Of a stretch of DNA of 64,000 bases, positions 43,965 to 52,484 are shown piece after piece; position 1 is the first letter of the stretch, and each line of letters opens with the position of its first letter. The stretch lies in assembly GCA_036679405.1 (NCBI GenBank), contig JAVBVZ010000034.1:211888-275887 (forward strand), written 5' to 3'. The notes beneath the pieces were generated by a model. It did not search any database and was not told the origin of the DNA. It worked only from the letters and a program-made list of their open reading frames with translations. Position numbers and translations under genes: made by a program. The DNA is from JAEYKI01 sp036679405. GTDB lineage: Bacteria > Bacillota > Clostridia > Christensenellales > Christensenellaceae.

Positions 43965-45632
43965 ATAATCCTCCTTTTTATAGCCGCATTTATAAAGCAG
44001 CAAACCCAGCACAGACAATACCAGAGCGATTTCTTTTTTTTCATTATTCAAATTTTTTTCTTTAAAAGAGATATCTTTTTTAATATACGTTTGTATGCCA
44101 GAATGTTTTATCAAACCGGATGAATTCAATAACAGTATTCCTAAATAATAGCGGCTCATACTTTCTTGTACAGGATCAAGAAACAATTCGATACCTTGAT
44201 AATATTGTACTCTTCTGACCAGAGTTTTGCCCGTATTTGCCAATCGGCCGTCTTGCTTCCAAACATTATTAATAATCCGAGCCACTTGCAATGGAAAAGG
44301 AATTTCTTTTTCAAATTCTAAATCAGGTATATTATTACATCCCGTTTCCCACTCTTTTGCTGAGCCAACAAACCCATCGGTGGAATAATTCCGAGTAAAA
44401 ACGATCTTTGAACGGGCCTTATCCATTTTTCGAATTGAAAAAACTTGAATATAGTCAGGCTTTTCCTTTGGTGGAAGTCCTTTTAGTGCTTTAATAAAAT
44501 CTTGAGCCACGTTAGCAAACCTCGCTTCTGTTTTCTTCTCTTTATCTCCCTGTTGCACACTGAATAAAGATACAAAGTTTAACGGCACCGCAGGTATTTG
44601 CGACGGATAAACAAAAACAATTTCATTTTTATCAACTTGTTTCCATGTGATTCCTTCCTTGTCTGTCTGTGCAATCCATCCAAACGCGCCCCTTATAAGG
44701 TAGCGATTCGCTTTTGAAATCGGATAAGAAGTGTCATCAATTTTCTGATAACGGTACTGGCAAGGCTGTCCGCGAAACATAGACCTCAACACCACGTCAA
44801 AGCCCTTAAGCCTTATAGTCGGCATCGGTTCCCCAACATGGTTAAAGGGCATTCCAAATGCGTCAAATTCTCCATCTCCAGACACTGTTTTATCATCTGA
44901 TAAATCTGATTTTAAAAGCATATCGTTAATCCATCTCGTCGTATACTCACTCGCAATCGGATATCCATATTGCTGCCACTCGAACAAATCTAGAACAACA
45001 GACAGTGTGCCTCTGTCTTCTTTCGGCGCTTTCTTGGGATTCCCACGATGAAAGAGAAAAGTGAGTGCTGTTTTTACGTCTTCTCCTCTTCGTAGTCTTT
45101 CAAGCACATAATTTTCCAAAGCAATCCTAAAGCTTCCTTTCGAATTGTCAAGAGTATCTGAAAAACTATTTGCTGATTCTACTAGTTTTACGATCGCTTT
45201 CTCTTCCCACAACCCCTGTTTTTCAATTTTCTTTAAGAGTATATCCGAAACTTTATGGAGGCAATTGTTAACTTTTAGCGTTAAGCTATCATTCCAGTTA
45301 TCATTAGCACACCATAATTTCACTTTGTCAAAAGCAAGCAACGAATAATTGTTTTTCATCTGTTCAAGATCACTAATTTGTTGCTTATCAATTAAACGAT
45401 ACAGTGCTGCAATATTAAAAGCGGGAAAAGAGGCTTGCTTATTGCCAAACTTTCTCAGCTCTTGTACAAGTTCAGATTTCAACTCTTCAATACCATAAAT
45501 TTTCCCATCATTTGAAATCCATATCCGGTAACATTGAGCCTTGGAAAGAGGAGTATATTCCCTGTATTCCTTTCCTGCACTAATTCCCATGTTATTTAGA
45601 ACACTTGACAGACTGTATAATTCATTCAACAT
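43512..45632 (-). CDS. cas8c: Cascade large subunit Cas8c (Csd1), divergent
   Basis: Cas8c recognises the PAM in I-C Cascade. The 706-residue protein is longer than many Cas8c proteins and its N-terminus (MLNELYSLSSVLNNMGISAGKEYREYTPLSKAQCYRIWIS) is not a close match to the usual Csd1. Family features include RNYSTDGFVGSAKEWETG-like central motifs, VARIINNVWKQ, SRYYLGILLLNSSG and a C-terminal helical part. Position between cas5 and cas7 supports the call. Its start overlaps the cas5 stop by seven bases, with GGAGG ahead. The last 150 codons can be translated separately. Confidence 0.88.
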   Translation of the reverse strand: MLNELYSLSSVLNNMGISAGKEYREYTPLSKAQCYRIWISNDGKIYGIEELKSELVQELRKFGNKQASFPAFNIAALYRLIDKQQISDLEQMKNNYSLLAFDKVKLWCANDNWNDSLTLKVNNCLHKVSDILLKKIEKQGLWEEKAIVKLVESANSFSDTLDNSKGSFRIALENYVLERLRRGEDVKTALTFLFHRGNPKKAPKEDRGTLSVVLDLFEWQQYGYPIASEYTTRWINDMLLKSDLSDDKTVSGDGEFDAFGMPFNHVGEPMPTIRLKGFDVVLRSMFRGQPCQYRYQKIDDTSYPISKANRYLIRGAFGWIAQTDKEGITWKQVDKNEIVFVYPSQIPAVPLNFVSLFSVQQGDKEKKTEARFANVAQDFIKALKGLPPKEKPDYIQVFSIRKMDKARSKIVFTRNYSTDGFVGSAKEWETGCNNIPDLEFEKEIPFPLQVARIINNVWKQDGRLANTGKTLVRRVQYYQGIELFLDPVQESMSRYYLGILLLNSSGLIKHSGIQTYIKKDISFKEKNLNNEKKEIALVLSVLGLLLYKCGYKKEDYMDNIAYLVGQILKISDELHEFYCKIVRNGDVPRQLVGNSMFVMASETPNQALAQLGIRMSPYIAWAKQYRKKNIQDKDKESWRAGWYLDLYEDVANKLYSLLSDITRFDDFGKAQFFVGYLAAFPKREKKIMNDIDVEKNTNDVEGDCNE

Positions 45633-46297
45633 GTCCTCCCCTCCTCTTTTGGATATTTTAATATTCCATTATGAATAATAAGATTATTATCATAAACAAA
45701 GGAAACCGGTGAGTTATATCCTTTCGAAAAAACTTGTCGCAACATAGATGGAATTACAATCGGCGGTAAGTCCGACAACACCTGCGTATCATTGCGAAAC
45801 TCTCCAAAATATGATGGAGTAAACTCTCTCCAGCCTAAAAAGGGTATTGAAAAGCACTGGCCTCGTTTCAGCCGTCTAACAAATATATCTTGATATGCAT
45901 GACCGGGCGAGGTCGTTTTTCCATCCCACACCAATGCTTTTTTTGGTAATTCATCTTTTGTAACATTTGGAATAACGTCTGCATATAATCGGTAACATAC
46001 ATCAATAAGTACAGTGGCAAGTAATTGATAATTGTTGCCTTTTTTAATGGATGTGTGATTACGTAATGGACCGCCATAATTCGTGCAATAGGAATGGCAT
46101 TGAATAGGCGAACATATTTCGACTTTTGTTGGAATAATTTCTACAGCAGGACCCCACAAAATAGATTCAAAAATTGCTTTTACCGCAGAATATGTAGGTA
46201 CCGGATAACTGACTGGACAATCTCCCGTATCCGGCCTTGTCCACATCGCGGTGTTACCTGCAATTTCCATTGTAATTTGATACGATAATCGCGACAT
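45626..46297 (-). CDS. cas5: Cas5 (I-C type, crRNA-processing candidate)
   Basis: In subtype I-C, Cas5 takes the place of Cas6 and cleaves the CRISPR transcript. No cas6 is present here, in keeping with that. The 223-residue protein has the N-terminal Cas5 fold (ITMEIAGNTAMWTRPDTGDCPVSYPVPTYSAVKAIFESILWGPAVEI) and a C-terminal REFTPSYFGEF segment. It is divergent from common Cas5d, so the catalytic residues cannot be assigned by eye. It is the first gene of the operon; GGAG lies ahead of the ATG. Confidence 0.88.
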   Translation of the reverse strand: MSRLSYQITMEIAGNTAMWTRPDTGDCPVSYPVPTYSAVKAIFESILWGPAVEIIPTKVEICSPIQCHSYCTNYGGPLRNHTSIKKGNNYQLLATVLIDVCYRLYADVIPNVTKDELPKKALVWDGKTTSPGHAYQDIFVRRLKRGQCFSIPFLGWREFTPSYFGEFRNDTQVLSDLPPIVIPSMLRQVFSKGYNSPVSFVYDNNLIIHNGILKYPKEEGRTC

Positions 46298-46435
46298 ATC
46301 TATTCTCCTTAACTGTAAAATTTTTTAGTTGAACGGTATTGTTTAAATAATTATAAAAAAGAACTTGTGCAAAAATATGTACTGCTGTTTAAGACAAATT
46401 TACCTGCTAGTATGTAACAAATTTTACATAATATT

Positions 46436-46464
46436 ATTTTACGCCCTTATTTTTTAATTTTCAA
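46436..46464 (-). promoter_or_regulatory. Sigma-A promoter of the cas operon
   Basis: On the minus strand TTGAAA (46459-46464), 17 bases, TAAAAT (46436-46441); five of six matches in each box. The cas5 ATG lies about 130 bases downstream. The 210 bases between cas5 and the right direct repeat (46298-46507) are AT-rich and hold no gene. Confidence 0.65.
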
Positions 46465-46507
46465 CCGGAGATTTTTATTTTTGCGTACAAAGCCCGCCTG
46501 TATCACA

Positions 46508-46565
46508 CAAATAAAGGCCTTAAAAAAGGCAGACAAAAAGGGCCGGTATATCCGGCCCTTTTTGC
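46508..46565. repeat. Right copy of the 58-bp direct repeat, with terminator
   Basis: Identical to 34777-34834. It contains the same bidirectional terminator (stem at 46537-46561). Here it sits at the 3' side of the esterase gene, whose minus-strand transcript it would end. No flagellin coding sequence lies upstream of this copy. The 83 bases from here to the esterase stop hold nothing recognisable. Confidence 0.95.
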
Positions 46566-46648
46566 GCTTAAATTCTTTTCAAGCCAACATACACTGCGAT
46601 GCAAAGCGCATACCGGCATACCCTCCGTCAAACTTTGGCTAAAAACCC

Positions 46649-48136
46649 TTACTCCCGCATTGTATTGCTGCATCCTGAAAAACTGCGCCTGCAATACTCG
46701 GTCGCGCTGAATTTTTCCTTGACATCGGGCGCGATCATATGAACAACCCTGGACGTGCGCTTATAGCTTTTACCGCGCGTATCTGCGCCGCGGCATCTTG
46801 CCCAGGGAAGGCGCCCGGTTTTTGCAAACGTTACAAAATCCGTGCGTATTTCATTTGATACCCGCCGGATCCCTCCTTTATAAGGGGATAAAAGAAACAT
46901 CCAGCGCGCCATGCCCGCACGGTTGTTGCCAAAAACAAACGGGACGTCGCAGGAATGAAAGGCATGGAGCCGCGTAAGCTTCATTGCGAAAGTTTCATAG
47001 TCAAAACGGTACATCCAGGTATCCGCAAAGGCGCTGTAGACTTCCGCATACCACGCGCTGCCCACCCTGAAAACAATATCCGACATCATCAGCATCCCGC
47101 CTCTTCTTCCGTAGCGTTCGTAAAGCCTGGGGATCTCTTTACAGCTGCTGTCATCCTCTGTTTGAACCATCACATCCATAATACTGTTTACGTCCAGTAT
47201 TTCGGCCAGCGGTTTGATAAAAAGGCAGGACATTTCCTCGCGGGTGGTCCCTATAAGGATGGGGATGTCCCTGGCCGCGCCTTTTGCCGCGGCGGGGATG
47301 GGGTATTCCGGTATCAGTTCTCCGTCTATCTCCAGCATAAATGTGCCCGCCCCCAGGCCGCACCATTTGGAAAATTCCTTTTGCCGCGCGGTCAGTTTTT
47401 CCGCCGGCATGGTAAGCAGGCTTTCCGGCCGGTCAATATGCATAAACCGCAAAAAGCCGCGGGCAGTCGCCTGGTATTGCTGTTGCGTATGCGGCAGAGT
47501 GGGGCCTCCGCTCATCATGATAACCTTGGAAAAATACGGACGCGCGGACGGAATCACGGGCAGGACGGAAGCTACGATCGCCCCGGCCGACTGGCCGAAA
47601 ACCGTAATGTTTTGAGGGTCCCCCCCGAACGCTTCAATATTTTTGTGCGTCCACTTAAGCGCTTCTATAATATCGGTCAGGCCGCAGTTCGGGTAAAAAT
47701 CTCCGCCCAAAAAAGAAAAATCTAAAAATCCCAGCACTCCCAGCCGGTAATTCGCGGTAACGACAACCACGTCGCCGAAGGCCGCAAGTTTTGCACCGTC
47801 TATATCTCCGTCGCTTCCCGACCCGGCGCAGAACGAACCGCCGTGTATAAAAAACATGACCGCCCGCTTTTTTAAATCATTTTTTTCTCCCTGCACCGGC
47901 GACCATATATTCAGCGTTAAACAGTCTTCGGACATCACGGCGTTCTTTCTGTTTTGAAAACAAATGGGCCCGCAGGCGGAAGCGTCTTTCACGCCCTCCC
48001 AGTCGCAAACGGGCCGGGCCGGTTTAAAGCGCAGGGCGCCCACCGGGGGCTTTGCATAGGGGATCCCCATCCATGCGTATGCGCCTTTTGTTTTGATTCC
48101 CTTTACCTCTCCGTTTTTTGTCCGTACAACATACAT
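46649..48136 (-). CDS. Type B carboxylesterase
   Basis: An alpha/beta-hydrolase that cleaves carboxylic esters; the natural substrate is unknown. The 495-residue protein has MGIPYAKPPVGALRFKPARP, the oxyanion-hole motif FFIHGGSF, the nucleophile Ser183 in VFGQSAGA and a likely catalytic His in LHAFHSCDVPFVFGNN. No signal peptide is seen. The ATG at 48136 is preferred because GGGGGC is upstream and the protein starts with the family N-terminus; the frame stays open further upstream. It is divergent from the ABC exporter genes. Confidence 0.93.
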   Translation of the reverse strand: MYVVRTKNGEVKGIKTKGAYAWMGIPYAKPPVGALRFKPARPVCDWEGVKDASACGPICFQNRKNAVMSEDCLTLNIWSPVQGEKNDLKKRAVMFFIHGGSFCAGSGSDGDIDGAKLAAFGDVVVVTANYRLGVLGFLDFSFLGGDFYPNCGLTDIIEALKWTHKNIEAFGGDPQNITVFGQSAGAIVASVLPVIPSARPYFSKVIMMSGGPTLPHTQQQYQATARGFLRFMHIDRPESLLTMPAEKLTARQKEFSKWCGLGAGTFMLEIDGELIPEYPIPAAAKGAARDIPILIGTTREEMSCLFIKPLAEILDVNSIMDVMVQTEDDSSCKEIPRLYERYGRRGGMLMMSDIVFRVGSAWYAEVYSAFADTWMYRFDYETFAMKLTRLHAFHSCDVPFVFGNNRAGMARWMFLLSPYKGGIRRVSNEIRTDFVTFAKTGRLPWARCRGADTRGKSYKRTSRVVHMIAPDVKEKFSATEYCRRSFSGCSNTMRE

Positions 48137-48365
48137 GTTTTTAGCGCCCCCTTTTCGCCGAATTGCACGGTCCATGAAACGCAAAACTTTCGGCCGGCCT
48201 CGGCAACCGGATTGCCGTCCGGACGTTTTGTCCCTGAAAAAAGGCATCTGCCTTTCCTTAATTTTTTCACTAAATTTCCAATTGTGTGTTGATAACTGTA
48301 AACATTTCGTTTAAACTATATTATTATCTGAAAACAAACCTTTGTCAAGACATTGAGGTGCTGAT

Positions 48366-49070
48366 ATGGATACATTTGTTCGGTTTGAAAAGGTATCAAA
48401 AGTATACCAATCCGGGGATGTGCGGATAAACGCCCTTCATGACGTTTCCTTTGAAATAGCAGAAAATGAGATCTGCCTCATCGTCGGCCAGTCCGGCGCC
48501 GGCAAAACGACGCTTTTGAATATCCTTGGCGGAATGGACACGCTGACCGGTGGAAAAGTTTTCCTCGCGGGCGATGAAATTTCGGCATACCCTGCGCGCC
48601 GCCTGACCGCGTACCGCCGGGAGGATATTGGTTTTGTTTTTCAGTTTTACAACCTGATCCCCAACCTGACCGCTCTGGAAAACGTAGAGATCGCTTCCAT
48701 GCTGACCAAAGCGCCTCTGCCTGCCGGAAAGGTGCTGGAGGACGTCGGCCTTGGCGACCGCAAAGATAATTTTCCCTCCCAGCTCTCGGGCGGAGAACAG
48801 CAGCGCGTGGCTATTGCGCGCGCGCTCGCCAAAAACCCCAAACTTCTGCTGTGCGACGAACCGACAGGCGCGCTTGACTACAGCACCGGTAAGTCGATCC
48901 TCAAACTTTTGCAGGACCAGTGCAGGCACAACGGGATGACGGTGGTCATCATTACCCACAATACTGCGCTTAAGGCAATGGCCGACCGGGTCGTCAACAT
49001 CAAAAGCGGCACGATTTCATCCGTGCAGATCAACAAAAACGCGACGCCGATCGAAGAGATCGAGTGGTGA
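48366..49070 (+). CDS. ABC transporter ATPase, MacB/LolD type
   Basis: The 234-residue protein has Walker A (GQSGAGKTT), Q-loop (FVFQFYNLIPNLTALENV), signature (LSGGEQQRVAIARAL) and Walker B (LLLCDEPTGALD) motifs of the MacB/FtsE group. It powers the permease encoded by the next gene, which starts six bases after its stop. Such pairs move peptides, lipids or antibiotics or signal to a kinase; the substrate is not known. A weak promoter candidate (TTGATA, 17 bases, TAAACT) lies upstream around 48291-48319. Confidence 0.95.
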   Translation: MDTFVRFEKVSKVYQSGDVRINALHDVSFEIAENEICLIVGQSGAGKTTLLNILGGMDTLTGGKVFLAGDEISAYPARRLTAYRREDIGFVFQFYNLIPNLTALENVEIASMLTKAPLPAGKVLEDVGLGDRKDNFPSQLSGGEQQRVAIARALAKNPKLLLCDEPTGALDYSTGKSILKLLQDQCRHNGMTVVIITHNTALKAMADRVVNIKSGTISSVQINKNATPIEEIEW

Positions 49071-49075
49071 TAAAA

Positions 49076-52000
49076 ATGAATTCGGCATGGCAAAAAAACA
49101 GGCGCAGGGAAGTTTTTTCTACCCTTGGCCGTTATTTTGCAATTCTTGCAATCATAGCGCTGGGCGTTGGATTCTTTTCCGGGCTCAAGGTAACCAAAAG
49201 CGCCATGCTCCATACCGGGGACGAATATGTCCTCTCTTCCAACCTGTACGACTTCCGCCTGGTCTCCACTTTGGGCCTGACGGAAGAAGACGTCGCATAT
49301 TTCAGCGGCCTTCCGGATATTGAATATGCGCAGGGGGCCGTTTCGGTAGATTTTTTTGCAAATCTTGAAGACGGGAAAGAACTGGCTCTCGGTGCGCATT
49401 CCATTACGGACCACATGAACGTCTTAAGCCTCACCGACGGCAGGATGCCGGAAAAAGCGGACGAATGCGTGGCCGATTCTCTTTATTTTTCCAAGGAAGA
49501 CATCGGCCAGACCCTTACGGTATCCGACGCCAACGACCCGGATACGATTGAAGCGTTCACCTACAGGCAATATACCATTGTAGGGCTCGCAAACTCGGTG
49601 ACTTACTTAAACCGGGAACGCGGTACAACCAAGCTCGCAGGCGGGACCCTCTTTGGTTTTCTTTATATCCCGGCCGCCGGATTCTCTACAGATTACTATA
49701 CGGAGGCCTACCTCACGCTGAAAGAAAAATACAGCCTGTTCAGCGAAGCGTACGACGACGCCGTCGAATCCGTCAGGCCGGAAGTTGAAAGCGCGCTTCA
49801 AAAGCGGGCGGATATACGGTTTGATCAAATTGTGGGCGACGCCAAAAAAGAGCTAAGCGATGCGCAGGCCGAATATGATTCTTCCCTGGCAGATTACGAA
49901 TCCCAGAAATCAGACGCGCAGACCGAATTTGCAGACGCAGAGGCGCAGCTGGAAGATGCAAAACAAAAAATCGACGAAAGCGAATCTGCGCTTTCAGAAA
50001 ACAAAAATCAGGCAGCGGACGCGCAAAGCGAATACGAAAGCGGCCTTGCTGCATATAATAATTCTCTCGCGGCATTCAACGCCGCCAAAGGCGAAGCTTC
50101 CGCCCGGTTTTCAGCCGCCCAAAACGAGATAGACACAAACCGCGCAGCTGCGCAAAGCGCAATGCAGCAAATAGAAGCCAGCGGCGTCCTGGAACAATAC
50201 AGCCAGCTTCAAAATACCATAACCGCGCTTAAAGCCCAGATTGCCGCAACCGATCCCTCCGACCCGTCTTATGCCGTCCTGACCGCACAGCTTGAAGAGG
50301 CGCAGGCCGGCCTTAACCAGATTGAGCAGTCGGGCGTTATTCAGCAATACCAGTCCCTTCAATCATCCCTCGGCCAATTGGACACCGCGCAGCAGGAACT
50401 GGATACCCAAAAACAGCAGGCAGAAGGACAATCCACCGCAACCTGGTGGCAGCTTGCCCAGGCAAAAGACCGTCTGGATACTTCCAAACAGCAAATTGAA
50501 AAGGCGCAGGCCGAAATCAGCCAAGGCGAAAAAAAGCTTGCCGACGCGCAAGCGGAATATGACCGTAATCTTGAGGATTACAACACGCAAAAAGCCGATA
50601 CAGATCAAAAACTGGATGATGCCGAACAGGAACTGGCGGATGCACAGGTGGAAATTGACGACGCCAAAAAAGAAATAGCAGATATTGAACCGGCCGACTG
50701 CTACACGCTGGACCGCACGCTTAACGTGGGGTATTCTTCCTTTGAAAACGATTCCTCCATTGTGGAAGGGATTGCCAAGGTTTTTCCGGTCTTCTTCTTT
50801 CTAGTGGCGGCGCTCGTCTGCATAACCACCATGACCCGGATGGTGGAAGAGCAGCGCACGCAAATCGGCACCTTAAAGGCCCTGGGGTACAGCAACGCAA
50901 TCATCATATGGAAATACATTTCATACGCGGGCAGCGCCGCTCTCATCGGCTGCATCATAGGATTCTGGGGCGGCTCCATCCTTTTCCCATGGGCTATCTG
51001 GAAAGCCTACGGCATGCTGTATAATTTTGCGCCCATCCTTTATGTGTTTGACGGGGGGCTTGCCGCCATATCCCTTGCCGCATCCCTGCTTTGTTCGGCG
51101 GGCGCAACCTACGTTGCATGCCGGGCCGAACTGCTTTTGATGCCTGCCGAACTGATGCGTCCCCGGGCGCCCAAGGCGGGCCGGCGCATCCTCCTTGAAA
51201 AAATGCCGCTCTTCTGGAACCGGTTAAGTTTTCTAAGAAAGGTATCCATCCGCAATATCATGCGCTACAAAAAGCGGCTTATTATGATGATCCTGGGTAT
51301 TGCGGGCTGCACCGCACTGCTGCTGACCGGGCTTGGGCTTCGGGATTCCATCAGTAATATTGCAAACGACCAGTTCGACAACATCTGGAAATACGATTAT
51401 GCCATCACGTTTACCGACGAAAAAACCCCTGAGCAGATAGACGCTTTTATTTCGGACACATCCGGCCTTTTGTCTAAGTGCGTATTTGTATGCAGCGAAT
51501 CCATGGATGCCGTTTGTCCGGATGGAGTAAAATCCGTAAACATCATAGCAACCGATGACAGCGCCATCACCAATCTTATAGACCTGCATAACCAGGACGC
51601 CTCCATCCCTTACCCGCCGGAAGGCAGCGTGGTGATCACTGCAAAACTGGCCCGGTTGGCGGGCGTGGGGGCAGGCGGCCAAATCACGCTGCAAACAGAC
51701 GACGCCGGCACCTATACGTTCAACGTAAGCGGCGTCTGCGACAACTACGTATACAACTATATCTACATGACGGCACAGACATATGAAAACGTGTTTCAGA
51801 AAGAATGCGTCTGCAAAAACGCAATTGCCCGTTCGGCCGGCGAAGACGTGCACGGAACAGCGGCACGGCTGATGGACGCGTACGGCGCCGCGGACGTTTC
51901 TGTAATGCAGGATATCCGCGACCGTGTCGCGGATATGATGACCAGCCTGAATTCCATTGTTATGCTGGTCATTTCCTGTGCGGGTGCGCTTGCGTTTGTT

Positions 52001-52348
52001 GTACTGTTCAACTTAAGCAATATTAATATCACCGAACGCGCAAGAGAAATTGCAACCATCAAAGTACTTGGGTTTTACCCGCGTGAAGTAAGGGCATACG
52101 TTTTTCGCGAAAACATTATCCTGACCACGCTGGGCACACTGGCCGGACTGCCCTTCGGCGTACTGCTGCACCGTTTTGTCATGAGCCAGATACAGATAGA
52201 CATGGTAAACTTTCAGGTGAAGATCCTGCCGGCCAGTTTTGCTTTGGCTTTGGCTATGACCTTCGCCTTTACCTTTGCGGTAGAATTTATGCTGCGCGGA
52301 AAACTAAGCAACATCAATATGGTGGATTCCCTTAAATCGGTGGAATGA
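49076..52348 (+). CDS. FtsX-type ABC permease with a long coiled-coil insertion
   Basis: A 1090-residue membrane protein. TM1 (about residues 18-38) is followed by an extracytoplasmic region that includes a coiled coil of roughly 280 residues (about 245-530), rich in Ala, Gln, Asp, Glu and Ser. FtsX-like TM helices follow (FFFLVAALVCITTMTRMVEEQRTQIGTLKALGYS), then a second extracytoplasmic domain and a second FtsX set (ARAREIATIKVLGFYPREV-like, here ERAREIATIKVLGF). The ATG at 49076 has GGTGAT ahead. It works with the ATPase upstream. Confidence 0.93.
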   Translation: MNSAWQKNRRREVFSTLGRYFAILAIIALGVGFFSGLKVTKSAMLHTGDEYVLSSNLYDFRLVSTLGLTEEDVAYFSGLPDIEYAQGAVSVDFFANLEDGKELALGAHSITDHMNVLSLTDGRMPEKADECVADSLYFSKEDIGQTLTVSDANDPDTIEAFTYRQYTIVGLANSVTYLNRERGTTKLAGGTLFGFLYIPAAGFSTDYYTEAYLTLKEKYSLFSEAYDDAVESVRPEVESALQKRADIRFDQIVGDAKKELSDAQAEYDSSLADYESQKSDAQTEFADAEAQLEDAKQKIDESESALSENKNQAADAQSEYESGLAAYNNSLAAFNAAKGEASARFSAAQNEIDTNRAAAQSAMQQIEASGVLEQYSQLQNTITALKAQIAATDPSDPSYAVLTAQLEEAQAGLNQIEQSGVIQQYQSLQSSLGQLDTAQQELDTQKQQAEGQSTATWWQLAQAKDRLDTSKQQIEKAQAEISQGEKKLADAQAEYDRNLEDYNTQKADTDQKLDDAEQELADAQVEIDDAKKEIADIEPADCYTLDRTLNVGYSSFENDSSIVEGIAKVFPVFFFLVAALVCITTMTRMVEEQRTQIGTLKALGYSNAIIIWKYISYAGSAALIGCIIGFWGGSILFPWAIWKAYGMLYNFAPILYVFDGGLAAISLAASLLCSAGATYVACRAELLLMPAELMRPRAPKAGRRILLEKMPLFWNRLSFLRKVSIRNIMRYKKRLIMMILGIAGCTALLLTGLGLRDSISNIANDQFDNIWKYDYAITFTDEKTPEQIDAFISDTSGLLSKCVFVCSESMDAVCPDGVKSVNIIATDDSAITNLIDLHNQDASIPYPPEGSVVITAKLARLAGVGAGGQITLQTDDAGTYTFNVSGVCDNYVYNYIYMTAQTYENVFQKECVCKNAIARSAGEDVHGTAARLMDAYGAADVSVMQDIRDRVADMMTSLNSIVMLVISCAGALAFVVLFNLSNINITERAREIATIKVLGFYPREVRAYVFRENIILTTLGTLAGLPFGVLLHRFVMSQIQIDMVNFQVKILPASFALALAMTFAFTFAVEFMLRGKLSNINMVDSLKSVE

Positions 52349-52389
52349 TCCGGCCGGGCGGCTTTGCGCATACCATGATTTTTTTGCAA

Positions 52390-52446
52390 AAAAGCTCAAA
52401 AAGGATTGGGCAAAGCAGTGTCCAAAGCTTTTTTGAGCTTTTATAA
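52390..52446. terminator. Bidirectional terminator between convergent genes
   Basis: AAAAGCTCAAAAA (52390-52402) and TTTTTGAGCTTTT (52430-52442) form a long stem, with T's on both strands. It lies between the end of the ABC permease gene (plus) and the end of the isomerase gene (minus). Confidence 0.85.
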
Positions 52447-52484
52447 AATCTTATAAAACAATTGAGATACCTGAAAACCAGGCT

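Noticed and set aside
46508..46648. Remnant of a second flagellin gene at the right direct repeat.
   Set aside because: Only the last codon, stop and terminator are shared; the bases upstream do not translate to a flagellin end.
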